Under the pieces are notes generated by a model. It was not told where the DNA came from, did not search any database, and worked only from the letters and a program-made list of their open reading frames with translations. A DNA stretch of 64,000 bases, from NCBI GenBank assembly GCA_036346225.1, contig JARFIW010001491.1, positions 1,488,001 through 1,552,000 on the forward strand, given 5' to 3'. Source of the DNA: Platerodrilus igneus (Eukaryota > Arthropoda > Insecta > Coleoptera > Lycidae). The translations under genes and the position numbers were made by a program. Positions 47,685 through 59,345 of this stretch are shown here, piece after piece; within the stretch, counting starts at the first letter, position 1; every line of letters begins with the position of its first letter.

Positions 47685-48060
47685 ACCCTACTCAAGTTAC
47701 ATGTTGATTGTTTGGATGGTAAGTACAAAGTGTTCTAAGAAATGGATCTTTCCTTCATAAAATAATTCGAGACATCTTCAGCAAATTTGCACAGATGAAA
47801 TAAGAGTGCAAATTGATGTTGTGTTTGTGTTATTTTCTCTATCTAATAAATTTGTACAATTAACTTATGGATAGTTTAACTAAGCTCAGAAATAGGGACT
47901 TTTATTTATTGGAGTCCGTGCAATTTGCATATGACCTAGCCATGTGTTCAGACGATGAGATCATCAACACTAGCATAATACATTATTAATCAAAACAAAT
48001 GAATCATAGAACTGTAATAATTTAGACCGAAATTATGATGATGGTACCATTTCTAACCTT
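47685..48060. repeat. Dispersed repeat, copy B (related to 5405-6370)
   Basis: See copy A. Missing about 550 bp relative to it between 47965 and 47975. Confidence 0.6.
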
Positions 48061-50060
48061 CGGGTATGAAATATGTCTTAATCGAGAAGTATCTTGGATG
48101 TCATTAAATCTCGCAGGATTTCTAGGGAAAAGTTCTAAGAAGAATAACAAAAGGGTGCCAAAATCTGAGATCAGGCAAGTCATACCTGCCTAAAATTTGT
48201 TACGTTCAATTTATACTGTTATGACTTTTATGTATTCACAAATAAAATATCACATTACCGCTACTTTTCTCGCTTATCCTAACTTCAGAATGCATTGTAA
48301 TTAGGCAACTCATGTTACTCTGTAAATGCATAAATACCAATTTGTTATATCTAGTTAGCGGTGCTGAATATTTGACAATTGTCATAAGAAAATAATTTTG
48401 ATACCGTTGTTAGGTTTTACTTTATATTTTGCCTTGTGTTTGAAATTTAAGCGAGCAATTACCAATTCCTATTCGAATTTCTTCCTTTTGGTTAATTGGT
48501 AAGTAACCGTCATTTAGTTGTATGGTTTCAAAAGTTAGTGCCTGATTTTTAGCTCGCTTATGGATGGATTTTCATTGTATTATCCAGAAAGTGGATAATT
48601 CACTTTATACTCGTACTGTTTCTACCTACCTGAGGTATACCTTTTGGTTTCTACTCTCCCGCTTTACTGGAGTACTGGTTACTGTTTGTGCGGATTTGTT
48701 ACCGTACTAACGGCTGATGATTGGTCACAATTCGACTGTCCACAGAGCAATTCAAATTGGCGGTGCTGCATCTGTACTACATCACTTTTGTTGAGATCCT
48801 TCTAGAATATCTCTTTTTATTACGTTTATATGTACCATGTACTACTCACATCGTTAAATACACTACTGTATATTGCTGCTAGGAGCCCGAACTCCGTTAC
48901 TGATACTTTTAGAGTTTGTTCGTGTTAACATAGTTCAATTCTTCCGCTATACGCCCATGAATTTAAGATTATAATATATGTTAGATCTTAAAAACTATAG
49001 AAAACAGAGTTTACTATAAATATTTCTTTTCTACATTATTACTTTAAATTTCAATTAGAGATTGTAAAGCTGGTGCGTATCTGGAAACGTTTCTAAATGT
49101 GTATAAAGCTTTTGCAGTAAATTGTAAATTACGAATTATTAGTGAGAAGGTTACATAATTATGGTAACCTATTTCTTTGAGTTAAGCATTAACTGTACTT
49201 TAAAATTGTAAAGAAAACTCATACGTACTGTACCTATAAATAATTGTTATTAACAAACCCCACTCAACCTTCCAAGAATAAACTATCTAGTCAGGCTATT
49301 TTACTTTTATTATTATAAATACTGATATCAGACCGATTAAGGTGTGGTCATTGTTTACATTTCTACATAACCTAACCTTTTTTATTTCAGCGATATATTC
49401 GTTCTTGTTTAATCCTACACCCACTCCCAATCTACGACTACGTTAGTCCGGCATCCTTTTCGTTTATGCTACGGTTTTACCGTAACAGATTTGCTTTAGA
49501 AATTGTTAATTACTACTTTAACATAAAACAAACTTTAACCATAAAAACACCAATAGCCCTATTTAAAACTGCTAGCTGAAAGAAAGGTTTCTAAGATCAA
49601 ATGTTAAATGATCTGAATATTCAATCATGTGTCTAGGTAATTGCAAAATAATTTATTACAACAAAACTGTAACTATACCTTCACATTAATTTAAAAAAAA
49701 ACAAACAAATATAAACTGTCAATACACTATTATACAGGATTGTGTTTTCAACTGTATTACACACACTTGTTCATTGCAATTACATGATGTATAAAAACAA
49801 ATATATCACAAATTTACTTAATTAAATTCTAAACCTATTCATACAGAAGTACTATAGGTACGTTTTATCAGTTCATGTAATGAATTCAAAATGTTTAGCT
49901 ATTTACAAACTTCTCGGGTATAGCATCAGATGGTTTTTATAAATACCCAACGAATGATTATTGACTGTAGCTAAGGCGGATATCAGTAAATACGTATATC
50001 TTCTTTGGCTTTGAAACTCTCAACATACTTATGTCCAACATAAAGTTTTTGATATACATC
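48055..50060. repeat. Long noncoding repeat R, copy interrupted by an LTR-like insert
   Basis: 48055-48200 and 49492-50060 together match 46840-47600. The break falls where the uninterrupted copy reads AAAATTTACCTGAG. In this copy ATTTG occurs on both sides of the insert, consistent with a 4-5-bp target duplication. Confidence 0.8.
48199..49492. mobile_element. Probable solo LTR inserted in repeat R
   Basis: About 1.29 kb starting (T)GTTACGTTC and ending TTTTACCGTAACA(G), so the ends are GTTACG / CGTAAC. No coding inside. The 3' end motifs (CCCACTCCCAATCTACG, TAGTCCGGCATCC, GCTACGGTTTTACCGTAACA) recur at 29515-29631 and 31125-32322. The orientation of the parent element is probably minus, since TGTTACGG starts are common at LTR 5' ends. 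Confidence 0.6.
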
Positions 50061-50540
50061 CCAAATAAAAAATAAGCTTTTACAAATACAGTTAAATAAA
50101 TTAAATTCAAGGTTAAATAGTGCAGTGTAAACTATTCTGAACAACGTAAATTGTTTGTGAAAAGTAATTGAGTGTATTATCACCTAGTAGTATATAAATT
50201 ATTGATGGGGCAGTAGTTCATCTACAGACTGCACGATGAATGTTCTTTTCAAGACCAATACCTGAAATACAATAGGCTTTGTTATTATTTTCGATGTGAC
50301 TAGTCTGTTATACTTTGTTGTTTGATTTTTTTCTCATAAACCCAAACAACTACGTTTTCATACAACACTATGATTACAGGACACCGGCCAGTTTTTACTA
50401 CATACTGGTAATAATTAAATATGTGTAAATTTGTATTATATAGGTATATTTATTTTGGCAAAATTACAGATTCAAAACTAACTGTTTTTGCATTCAAAAA
50501 TTATATTTATATGTACAGCTTAAAATAAGTATAAAACAAT

Positions 50541-50542
<2 letters not shown>
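50061..50542. other. Intron sequence, no feature recognised
   Basis: AT-rich, noncoding. Confidence 0.5.
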
Positions 50543-50606
<64 letters not shown>

Positions 50607-50609
50607 TAA

Positions 50610-50651
<42 letters not shown>
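50543..50651. repeat. (TA)n tract, insertion site of the gypsy element
   Basis: About 108 bp of TA with a few extra A. The gypsy LTR begins directly after it, and a shorter TA tract follows the other LTR (59332-59345). Confidence 0.9.
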
Positions 50652-50653
<2 letters not shown>

Positions 50654-52294
50654 CTGTGTTATGTTAGCCCCTACGACTTGGGCATGTCATAAAATGTCAT
50701 GTTATCTTTCTGTAGAAAAACCCTCGTTTGGGCAGACCATAAAAAACCTTTGTTATTCTCGCCCACGAATTGGGCGCAATAAAATGCTGTGATACTTCTC
50801 CAGCCCCTACGAAGGGCAGCATAAAATGCTGTGTTAACCCCTTTATATTAATCAAGCACTTGTAAAATGTTAAGTTATAGATTCTCTTTGCCTCAACTAG
50901 CTGATTCAATTAAATAAAGCAATTCTACAATACACAATATAATGATTAAATATTTACAACCTTTTTAAAATCTTTCCCTTTTTAAGAATATTTACATCTG
51001 CCAGATTTAAGAAATTGAAGCCAGCAAAACGAGTCTTTTGTTATATTTAGAGACCTTTTGAAACGTTTCAAGATGCCTATTGCTTTTCATAAATTTATCA
51101 AAGAAACCCCGTTTTGTTGCCTCTACATTATTGAATTAAACAGTTTACAGAAATAAATCATATCAATATATCTAACCTGGAGTGGTTCAGTAGTTTCTCA
51201 GCATCCCCAATAGTTTTCGAATCCAGTCTGAATGTTTTGAGTCGAATTTGGAAGTCGACATCAAAACCAAAACACTATCCAAATCGCTATTTAAAATCCC
51301 ATAAGTTAATCCAATAAAAGGTTATCCATCTCCGTAATGAACAGTAATAGAGCATTTACTATGTCAGTGATTATCAAAATTAATTTAACAGGAGGTAATC
51401 TCCAGAGTCTTCTCCAGAGCCCTGTTTTATTTATTTTAGAAATTGTATAATTTTACTAAATCTGGTTTACTTACGTCTATAATACGTCTATAATACACAA
51501 TTGCTTACACAATTTTTACACTTTTATAAAATGATTTTCACTTACTTTCGTTTAACTGGTTACGTGAATAATTTAGCACTTTTGAGTGTCGTGACAGCCC
51601 AGTTTCAAATGTATACTAACTCGTTGCTCAATTGTTATCGTATTTATAGGCATTGTCCCTTTGTTTGCTATTCGTTGTTTTTACGTGTTGGGCGACGCCA
51701 TTTGTCTTATCACTTGTGTACTCCAGGAAATTTTACCAATTGTATAGTTCAATTACTTGGAAGAACGCTCAAGTTGTCACGTATTCATTTATATAACATT
51801 ACATTTAGTTTAGAAATCCCAGGAATCTTCGTTCATTAAATCACGTATCATTGTTATATGCTTATTTTAATCTAAACAGAAATAAATTTGGTGTTTGTTT
51901 ATTTCCTAGTTAACTTGGATTTTTGAACAAATGTAATACTTTATGTCACGTACAATTTATTCAATTAATGCATAATTTCTGCCTGCGTATATGATATATT
52001 TTACGCACTTGTTGAATATTTATCTAGCCAATTCATATAGGTTTTCCATTGATTTAATTTTGATGCATTTCGTTACATTTTTAAATCTTATCTTTGCTCG
52101 TAACTACTCTTGGATATGCGTTTAATTGCTTGTACTGTTATATACAGTGTGTGGTCAACTAACAATATGTATAGTGACCTATTTACTCTTATAATATCTG
52201 TAATTATGTGCTTTTGTTATTTGGAAGTTTCTTTTGTTTATTCTACGAACCCTATGACTTAACCTACCCCTAAATTAATCCTATAATTATAGCA
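50652..52294 (-). repeat. 3' LTR of the gypsy element
   Basis: Plus-strand edges are TGCTGTGTTA and ATAGCA, so the LTR has TGCT/AGCA termini on either strand. It carries four PBS-like units at its left edge (50665-50850). Confidence 0.9.
50662..50895. repeat. Tandem PBS-like units at the LTR edge, copy 1
   Basis: About four units of 35-50 bp with the pattern GCCCCTACGA, TTGGGC, ATAAAATGCTGTGTTAT. Read on the minus strand each holds a variant of a GCCCAA..CGT.GGGGC word. A more diverged fifth unit may end at about 50878. Confidence 0.75.
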
Positions 52295-52380
52295 TTAATC
52301 CCCCAAATTAAAATAAATTTTTTTGGAAAATGTTAACTTTTGGCGCCCAACGTGAGACAAAATTCACATTGATCCAAAAC
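52295..52380. other. Junction of internal region with 3' LTR; tRNA-Lys-type word on plus strand
   Basis: On the element's strand a GGGGGATTAA run directly precedes the LTR and may be the polypurine tract. About 46 bases away, the plus strand reads TTGGCGCCCAACGTGAGAC; TGGCGCCCAACGTG is complementary to the 3' end of lysine tRNA (CUU type). It is on the wrong strand and wrong end to serve as this element's primer site. Confidence 0.55.
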
Positions 52381-52920
52381 TCTTATTTTTATTTCCTCTT
52401 TTGCTATTTACACACTTCTACATTATTTTTACATCCCTATTCCTATTTTGATCTATATTCTACCTATACACCTACTCATTCTAAATTTTATTACTATTGT
52501 TATTATAATCTATTTGTTTTTCACTACCTATCTATCCATACTTTTCTTATTTGCATATGCTTTTCTATTTACATATACTTCTCCTATTTATGCTCTACTA
52601 ATTTTTCCCCTACCTATCTATGCATACTTTTCTATTTACATACCCTTTTATGATTTTCTAATTTTTCATTCCCTATTTATCTATACCTTTACTATTTACA
52701 TTGACTTTTCCCGTTTATCATATACTTTTCCTATTTACTTATATAATTCTTCATCATTTCTTCATATTTCACCTGTCTCTATATCCCTATTCATATACCT
52801 TTCTTATTTATCATCAATTTATACAACGTATCTTCATCTCCTCATGTTTCTAATAAACCCCTCCTATTTATCTATACCTATCCTAATTTATGATTATATT
52901 ACTATTTAACTAATTGTTTA
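52381..52920. repeat. G-poor (plus strand) degenerate repeat tract
   Basis: I count 16 G in 540 bases on the plus strand. Recurrent words CTATTTA, TCTATAC and ACTTTTCC suggest degenerate 20-30-bp units. It lies between the end of integrase coding and the 3' LTR, so on the element's strand it is a C-depleted, A/G-rich 3' leader to the LTR. The plus-strand open frame at 52448-52909 is a by-product of this composition. Confidence 0.7.
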
Positions 52921-52941
52921 TTTTACAATATGTACACTTTT

Positions 52942-53514
52942 CTATTCCTTGTAGGGGTACATTAAATTTACATGAAATTTTCCCCTGATCACCTCTGAGT
53001 CTACCTCCTTCAGTTGGTACGTGTTTTCCCCTATGACCTTGTTTACCAGAAATGGACCTATGTAGGGTAAGTGTAGCTTGGCGCATGTATGCAGGTGTCT
53101 TCTTCCTACCCTTAGATTTTTGATAATTACCTTGTCTCCTATTTGGAAGGTAATTCTTCTCTTTATCTTTTCGTTCATTTTGTCCACGTACTTTCGTGTT
53201 CTTTCCTGTAGCCTTCTCCTGACTCTTTGTAATTTTCTCTCTAAGTCTTCTTCTCTTGGTGTAATTTCCCATGGCCTATCCGGGTACACCTTCCTCATTA
53301 AAGTTATGGGGGATTCTTCTGTGACTGTATGAGATGTATGATTTATAAACCTTTCAACTTTTGGCAAATTTGTTTCCCAATTTCGATGATCCTGATATGC
53401 TATCATGCGCAAAAACTTGCAGGTCTCTTGAATGTATCTCTCTGCATGATTGCCCTGAGGATGACGGATGCTACAGAAAAGCACTCCTATTTGTTGGTTT
53501 TCCCAGTGTGACAC
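52942..53514 (-). pseudogene. Gypsy integrase, C-terminal part
   Basis: Third segment of the pol polyprotein. It begins inside the catalytic core after the second Asp: IRHPQGNHAERYIQE carries the catalytic Glu (residue 25 of this frame). A long basic C-terminal region follows with RKLQRVRRRLQERTRKYVDK, DKVIIKNLRVGRR and a GPF motif (YIGPFLVNKV). Ends at a stop at 52942-52944. The frame differs from the upstream integrase part because of a change near 53555-53565. Confidence 0.85.
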
Positions 53515-54008
53515 AAACCCAGCATTATTAAAGTATGTTGCGTTGTCCGCCAGTATTCTTTAGAATTTCCTTCTTCTGTGATGAATTGCTCTATTTTTCT
53601 GATCGTCTCTACTGTGTTGCAATCCCTAGTAGGGAATAACCTTGTGTACTTTGAGAATACGTCCACTATCACTAGGACATGTTTATTTTTCTTCCTACTG
53701 GGAACCAAATTACTTAGGTAGTCTACTACAATTAGGTCTAATGGATTGTCCACCTGAATGCTTTGAATGATGTTCTGATTGACATGGTTCTTGTATTTAC
53801 CCAGCATGCAGAGATGACACGTGCTCACTGTTTCTTTGATGAGTCCCAGGTCCCTCTGAGCATAGAAATTTTCTTGAAACATTAACCACAGTTTTCTAAT
53901 TCCCAAATGTCCATATGAGATATGTAATTCTTTTATGATTGATACAGCCAATTCTTTGTTAAGCACATACAGGTCTTCACCATTTAAGTATTTCATGAAA
54001 AAACCCAT
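53487..54008 (-). pseudogene. Gypsy integrase, N-terminal part
   Basis: HHCC zinc-binding domain (His29, His34, Cys64, Cys67) followed by the core with the first catalytic Asp in VVDYLS (Asp96). The second Asp block (LADN) is out of frame just beyond about 53560. A 6-T run on the minus strand (53995-54000) shifts this part from the RNase H frame. Cuts viral-type cDNA ends into target DNA in intact elements. Confidence 0.85.
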
Positions 54009-55989
54009 TAATACTTTTAAACTGCTTATAATTTGGGTCTTCCTTTAACCTATCCTTTATATTTTGTATCCATTCATCATTTTCCTGCATTGCCAAAATT
54101 CTCCCATATGAAAATATTGACTCATCTCTCACCAAGTTATGCATTGCTACAAATATGTCATTTGACTTTAAATTATTGTTCACCTTGTTTCTGCTAAGAG
54201 CATCTGCTACAATATTATTTTTACCTTTTATGTATCTGATTTCGAAATCAAAATCTTGCAATAGAAGACCCCATCTGTATATTCTATTGTTTGTAAATCT
54301 AGTGTTGAGTAGTGAACACAAAGCGGAATTGTCTGTTTCAACTATGAAATGTCTTCCCATCAGGTAGAATTTTAGTCTCGTGATCGCGAAAACTACTGCT
54401 GCCATTTCCTTCTCACTAATTGTATAATTTAGTTCATGCTTTTTGAGAGTTCTGGATATGAACGAGATGGTTACCTCTATACCATCCTGGATTTGATATA
54501 ATTCCGCGGCTAAAGCATTACCCGACGCATCCGTGAGTACCACAAATTCCTTTGAGCAGTCTGGGTGTCTCAAAATAACTTGCTCATGAAACTGATTTAT
54601 TAGGCTCCGATATGCCTCTTCATGAGCCTCACTCCACGACCATTTAACCCCTTTCTTCAACAAAGCAAATAATGGAATAGCTTTCCGTGAAAATGACGGA
54701 ATAAACTTTTTATAAAAGTTCATTACTCCCAAAAAGGCTTTTAGAGTGCGTATATTTCTTGGTCTAGGATATTCTAGTATTTCTGATAGTCTACTTTTGT
54801 CCACGAATATGCCCTCATTACTAATTTGATATCCCAAAAATTTTATCTTCTCCTGGAAAAATTCACACTTCTTCATATTTAGTTTTAGTCCCGCTAAGTT
54901 TAGCTCTAACAGGATCTGTTCAAGATGTACGAAATGTTGTTCTATGTCATCACTAATAATTAAAACATCATCCACATAATGTATGCAGAATTCTTCATAT
55001 GGTCCCAATATACCCTGAATAGCTTTCACTACTGCAGCCGTACTTGAAGACAAACCAAAAGGAACCACTTTAAATTGATAAATTTGCCCTTCTATCGAGA
55101 AACCCGTATATTTTCTGGATTCACATTCCAATGGAATAAGCCAAAATGAATTCTTTAAGTCAATTTTTGAAAATATTTTCTTATTACCTATTGTTGCTAA
55201 AATTGTATCCATAGTTGGTGGACTGCTATATTGAGGTTTGATCCTTTTATTTATTTTCCTAGCAGCTAAACATAATCTGATGCTGTCATCATTCTTTTTA
55301 ACTACAACTAATGGATTAACAAAATGCGTGTTTGCCTCCTCAATGATACCCTCACTTAGCATCTGATCTATCTCTACCTTCACTCTATCCCTATATGCTG
55401 CTGGAATAGGATATAGCTTTGTGTTAAACAGCTCCATATTTAGGACTTCTAATTTATGCACATACCCCGTTGCTATTCTGGATTCTAATCTTATTAGTTT
55501 TGAATTCTTTATTAACAATGCCTTTACCCTTTCTTTTACCTCATCTGGACATTTTATTTCATCCTCAATATCCCCCTTTATATCAACTTCACCCTCAAAT
55601 TGATAAATATTCAAACAGGCTCCTTCGACTTCAATGCTCTCCTCATTATCCCATTTTATATTTTCCCCTTTTACTTCTATTGCCTTTCCTTTGGCATTTA
55701 CTTTTAAACCCAACTTATCTATTATGTCCATACCAAATATTGCATCTACTCTTAAACCCGGCTCTATTATAAATTCATTTTCAAACTTTATCTTACACAT
55801 TTCACATTCCAGAATTATTATTTTACTCACACTTGCAAATTTCTTGCTATTTGGTGCTATTAAATTAAATTTCCTCATGGGCATCATACTCCCTATTAAC
55901 TTTTCTCGATTAACAAAATCCGCAGACACTAACGACGCTTTTGCTCCCGTATCAATGAGTGTTTCACCTCGACTATTTTCAATTCTCAA
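53977..55989 (-). pseudogene. Gypsy protease, reverse transcriptase and RNase H
   Basis: A 670-residue open frame: aspartic protease with DTGA at 13-16; RT with FSKIDLKN (Asp277), FGLSSST, and YVDD at 338-341; RNase H with LTDAS (485-489), ETDNSAL and VADALSR. The block normally reading CLDARKIN has CLAARKIN (Ala for Asp at 242), an unusual change. The frame ends just after RNase H because of a homopolymer shift. The start is arbitrary; coding upstream is not continuous with gag (109-bp gap with stops). Confidence 0.92.
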
Positions 55990-56097
55990 TTATCGGTAAT
56001 AAGCTTTTATTCATTTGCTTTTCCATTTCACATTTTATATATCCACGCTGGTGTTCGTATCAATTTATTTTTAAGGGCTTACTTGGTTTGTCCTCAT

Positions 56098-57501
56098 TCA
56101 AAAATCCTGATTCGACGTAGATGGTCTTGCCTGACTCGTAACTTCTGCATAGGTACGGTTCGTTCTTGTAGGTTGTGCTGATTGTTCCCGATGTTGTGTG
56201 CACTGATTTATATTTCTGTCATGATTCGTTCGCTCTGTTTCACTTCTTGGGGTGTCTCTTGTGTTCCAGTTCCTTCTAAAATTATTATCATTGTAGTTAT
56301 TGTATTTGTTTCTATAAAAGTTTCCCCTATAATTTCGCCTATTATTCGATCTATTGTTTTCTGTGCTTCTTTGCATTCTACCTAAATTTTCTCGCTGTCT
56401 TGGTACCATCCTACCTTCCGCTACACGACCATGTCCTAACTCATCACAATGTTGTAGATATTCCAAGAAAATCTCTCTGTTTACTATATTTTGAATCATT
56501 ACGTAATGTCTTATTTCTTCGCCAAAATGTCCCGCTAAGTACTTTATGATTTGAGTTTCTTCCATCGGCAGATCTAATTGCTTCGCTAGGCTGAATTTTT
56601 GTATGGCGTATATTTCTCTGGTCATCCCTAAGTTCTGATTATATTTTCCTGTAATTAAATTATCTCGAGCTTTGTATTGTTGATTATCCCCCCCAAAATT
56701 TTCTCAAAAATCTACTTTCAAACTCCTGAAATGTCCCTATCTCGTTTTCTATTAAGTCAAACCATATCTCCGCGCTTCCTTTCACCATTGATCTAACGAA
56801 ATTTAAATTGTACCTTTCATCCGTTGATCCCTGTATTAATTTTCTTATATTATTTAGAAATACTTTTGGATTCACTTTGTTGTCTCCATAAAATTTGGAA
56901 TACTGTTCAACTGAAATTTCTGGTCTATTTATCCTAGTGTGTTGATTCCTACCCGCATTTTCAAATTCTGATTTTAGATTACCTAACTCTCTATTTACAT
57001 TATTAAGTCCTATTTCACAGTTTCCCTGAATTTTCCGCATCTTTTTACCTAAATCTGTAATCCAGTCATTTGTTTCTTTTTCACATGTTTCCTGATCTAA
57101 TTTCACTTTCCAAACCTCGTCTCTAACTTTATCTACATCGTCCATCATTCTAATGAATTTATTTTCAAAGTTTACCTGCATTTCCGCGATCGTTTGCTTA
57201 CTTTCCTTTAATACGTCGCTTATAATTTTTATTTCGGCACCGAGTTTTCTCCATTCTCCTTAATCTGCATCTTAATATTTTCCATGTCCTCTTCGCTTTT
57301 GTCCATATTTTTGTTTAAGGCTAAAAGAATAGACATGATTTCAGATTGTTGTGAAATCTGTTATTCTTCACTTTGACTTCGCGTCAACCGTTGTCCTTGC
57401 ATTTTCATAGAAACATCTTGTAAAATTACGCTTTCTTGTGACCCTATTTCCACCCCTTGGTTCCTTAATGCCTCTCTGGTCTCCTTTATTCGTTTATCCA
57501 T
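56098..57501 (-). pseudogene. Gypsy gag, broken
   Basis: Likely start is ATG at 57501, followed by a Gln/Glu-rich coiled-coil-like N-terminus. An in-frame TAA at 57361-57363 and a frame change near 57250 break it before the segment at 57181. Segment 56684-57181 has a Retrotrans_gag-like end (FVRSMVKGSAEIWF, EFESRFLRKFW). A 7-G run (plus-strand C at 56688-56694) shifts the frame into 56098-56625, which has a basic Arg/Asn-rich RNA-binding tail (RSNNRRNYRGNFYRNK) and no zinc knuckle. Structural protein that packages RNA in particles. Confidence 0.85.
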
Positions 57502-57639
57502 TTTTAAATTTTTTATTATTATTAATATTTCAAATTCCCCTTTTTAAATTAAATTTTTATTCGTGCTTGTACAAATTTTAATTTTTAAATTTCTTGCTCC
57601 TACAATTTTTAATTTTCCTTTTTAATTTTCTTTTAGTGG

Positions 57640-57920
57640 TGTTCTCGCCCCTACGTTTTGGGTCGCCATAAAATGCTGTGTTATTTTCTTATATTTAGCC
57701 CCTACGACTTGGGCATGTCATAAAATGTCGTGTTATCTTTCTGTAGAAAAACCCTCGGTTGGGCAGACCATAAAAAACCTTTGTTATTCTCGCCCCACGA
57801 ATTGGACGCAATAAAATGCTGTGATACTTCTCCAGCCCCTACGATGGGCAGCATAAAATGCTGTGTTAACCCCTTTATATTAATCAAGCACTTGTAAAAT
57901 GTTAAGTTATAGATTCTCTT
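57640..57920. repeat. Tandem PBS-like units at the inner edge of the 5' LTR, copy 2
   Basis: Same units as at 50662-50895 plus one more inside the element (57648-57690). The first unit after the LTR, read on the minus strand from 57668, is TGGCGACCCAAAACGTAGGG, 5 bases from the LTR end, where a primer-binding site is expected. Confidence 0.75.
57649..57668 (-). promoter_or_regulatory. Candidate primer-binding site of the gypsy element
   Basis: TGGCGACCCAAAACGTAGGG starts 5 bases after the 5' LTR end in the element's orientation. TGGCG and the GGGGC-type tail recall sites for lysine-type tRNA (TGGCGCCCAACGTGGGGC) but with extra bases; the first eight bases also fit an arginine tRNA end. The primer is uncertain. 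Confidence 0.5.
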
Positions 57921-59331
57921 TGCCTCAACTAGCTGATTCAATTAAATAAAGCAATTCTACAATACACAATATAATGATTAAATATTTACAACCTTTTTAA
58001 AATCTTCCCCTTTATAAGAATATTTACATCTGCCAGATTTAAGAAATTGAAGCCAGCAAAACGAGTCTTGTTATATTTAGAAACCTTTTGAAACGTTTCA
58101 AAATGCCTATTGCTTTTCATAAATTTATCAAAGAAACCCCGTTTTGTTGCTTCTACATTATTGAATTAAACAGTTTACAGAAATAAATCATATCAATATA
58201 TCTAACCTGGAGTGGTTCAGTAGTTTCTCTGCATCCCCAAGAGTTTTCGTATCCAGTCTGAATGTTTAGAGTCGAATTTGGAAGTCGACATCAAAACCAA
58301 AACACTATCCAAATCTCTATTTAAAATCCCATAAGTTAATCCAATAAAAGGTTTTCCATCTCCGTAATGAACAGTAATAGAGCATTTACCATGTCAGTGA
58401 TTATCAAAATTAATTTAACAGGAGGTAATCTCCAGAGTCTTCTCCAGAGCCCTGTTTTATTTATTTTAGAAATTGTATAATTTTACTAAATCTGGTTTAC
58501 TTACGTCTATAATACGTCTAAACGTCTACAATACACAATTGCTTACACAATTTTTACACTTTTATAAAATGATTTTCACTTTACTTTCGTTTAACTGGTT
58601 ACGTGAATAATTTAGCACTTTTGAGTATCGTGACAGCCCAGTTTCGAATGTATACTAACTCGTTGCTCAATTGTTATCGTATTTATAGGCCTTGTCCCTT
58701 TGTTTGCTATTCGTTGTTTTTACGTGTTGGGCGACACCATTTGTCTTATCACTTGTGTACTCCGGGAAATTTTACCAATTGTATAGTTCAATTACTTGGA
58801 AGAACGCTCAAGTTGTCACGTATTCATTTATATAACATTACATTTAGTTTAGAAATCCCAGGAATCTTCGTTCATTAAATCACGTATCATTGTTATTTGC
58901 TTATTTTAATCTAAACAGAAATAAATTTGGTGTTTGTTTATTTCCTAGTTAACTTGGATTTTTGAACAAATGTAATACTTTATGTCACGTACAATTTATT
59001 CAATTAATGCATAATTTCTGCCTGCGTATATGATATATTTTATGCACTTGTTGAATATTTATCTAGCCAATTCATATAGGTTTTCCATTGATTTAATTTT
59101 GATGCATTTCGTTACATTTTTAAATCTTATCTTTGCTTGTAACTACTCTTGGATATGCGTTTAATTGCGTGTACTGTTATATACAGTGTGCGCTCAACTA
59201 ACAATATGTATAGTGACCTATTTACTCTTATAATATCTGTAATTATGTGCTTTTGTTATTTGGAAGTTTCTTTTGTTTATTCTACGACCCCTATGACTAA
59301 CCTACCCCTAAATTAACCCTATAATTATAGC
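57674..59331 (-). repeat. 5' LTR of the gypsy element
   Basis: Near-identical to 50652-52294. The far edge reads ATTATAGC then TATATATA; the final A of AGCA seems lost. Confidence 0.9.
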
Positions 59332-59345
59332 TATATATATATTTT

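Larger units (their letters stand above)
50652..59331 (-). mobile_element. Ty3/gypsy LTR retrotransposon, near full length
   Basis: 8.7 kb with two long LTRs (50652-52294 and 57674-59331), minus-strand gag and pro-RT-RNaseH-IN, no env. The insertion lies in a (TA)n tract. The LTRs look almost identical by eye, so insertion was fairly recent, yet gag and pol have several frame breaks, mostly in homopolymers. It sits antisense in the ZAD intron. Confidence 0.92.

Noticed and set aside
52330..52909. Plus-strand open frames coding long hydrophobic Tyr/Leu/Phe-rich proteins
   Set aside because: They follow from a G-poor, T/C-rich degenerate repeat; no start context, no domain.
50652..59331. Endogenous retrovirus with env (errantivirus)
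   Set aside because: After integrase there is only the G-poor tract; no env-like coding was found on the element's strand.
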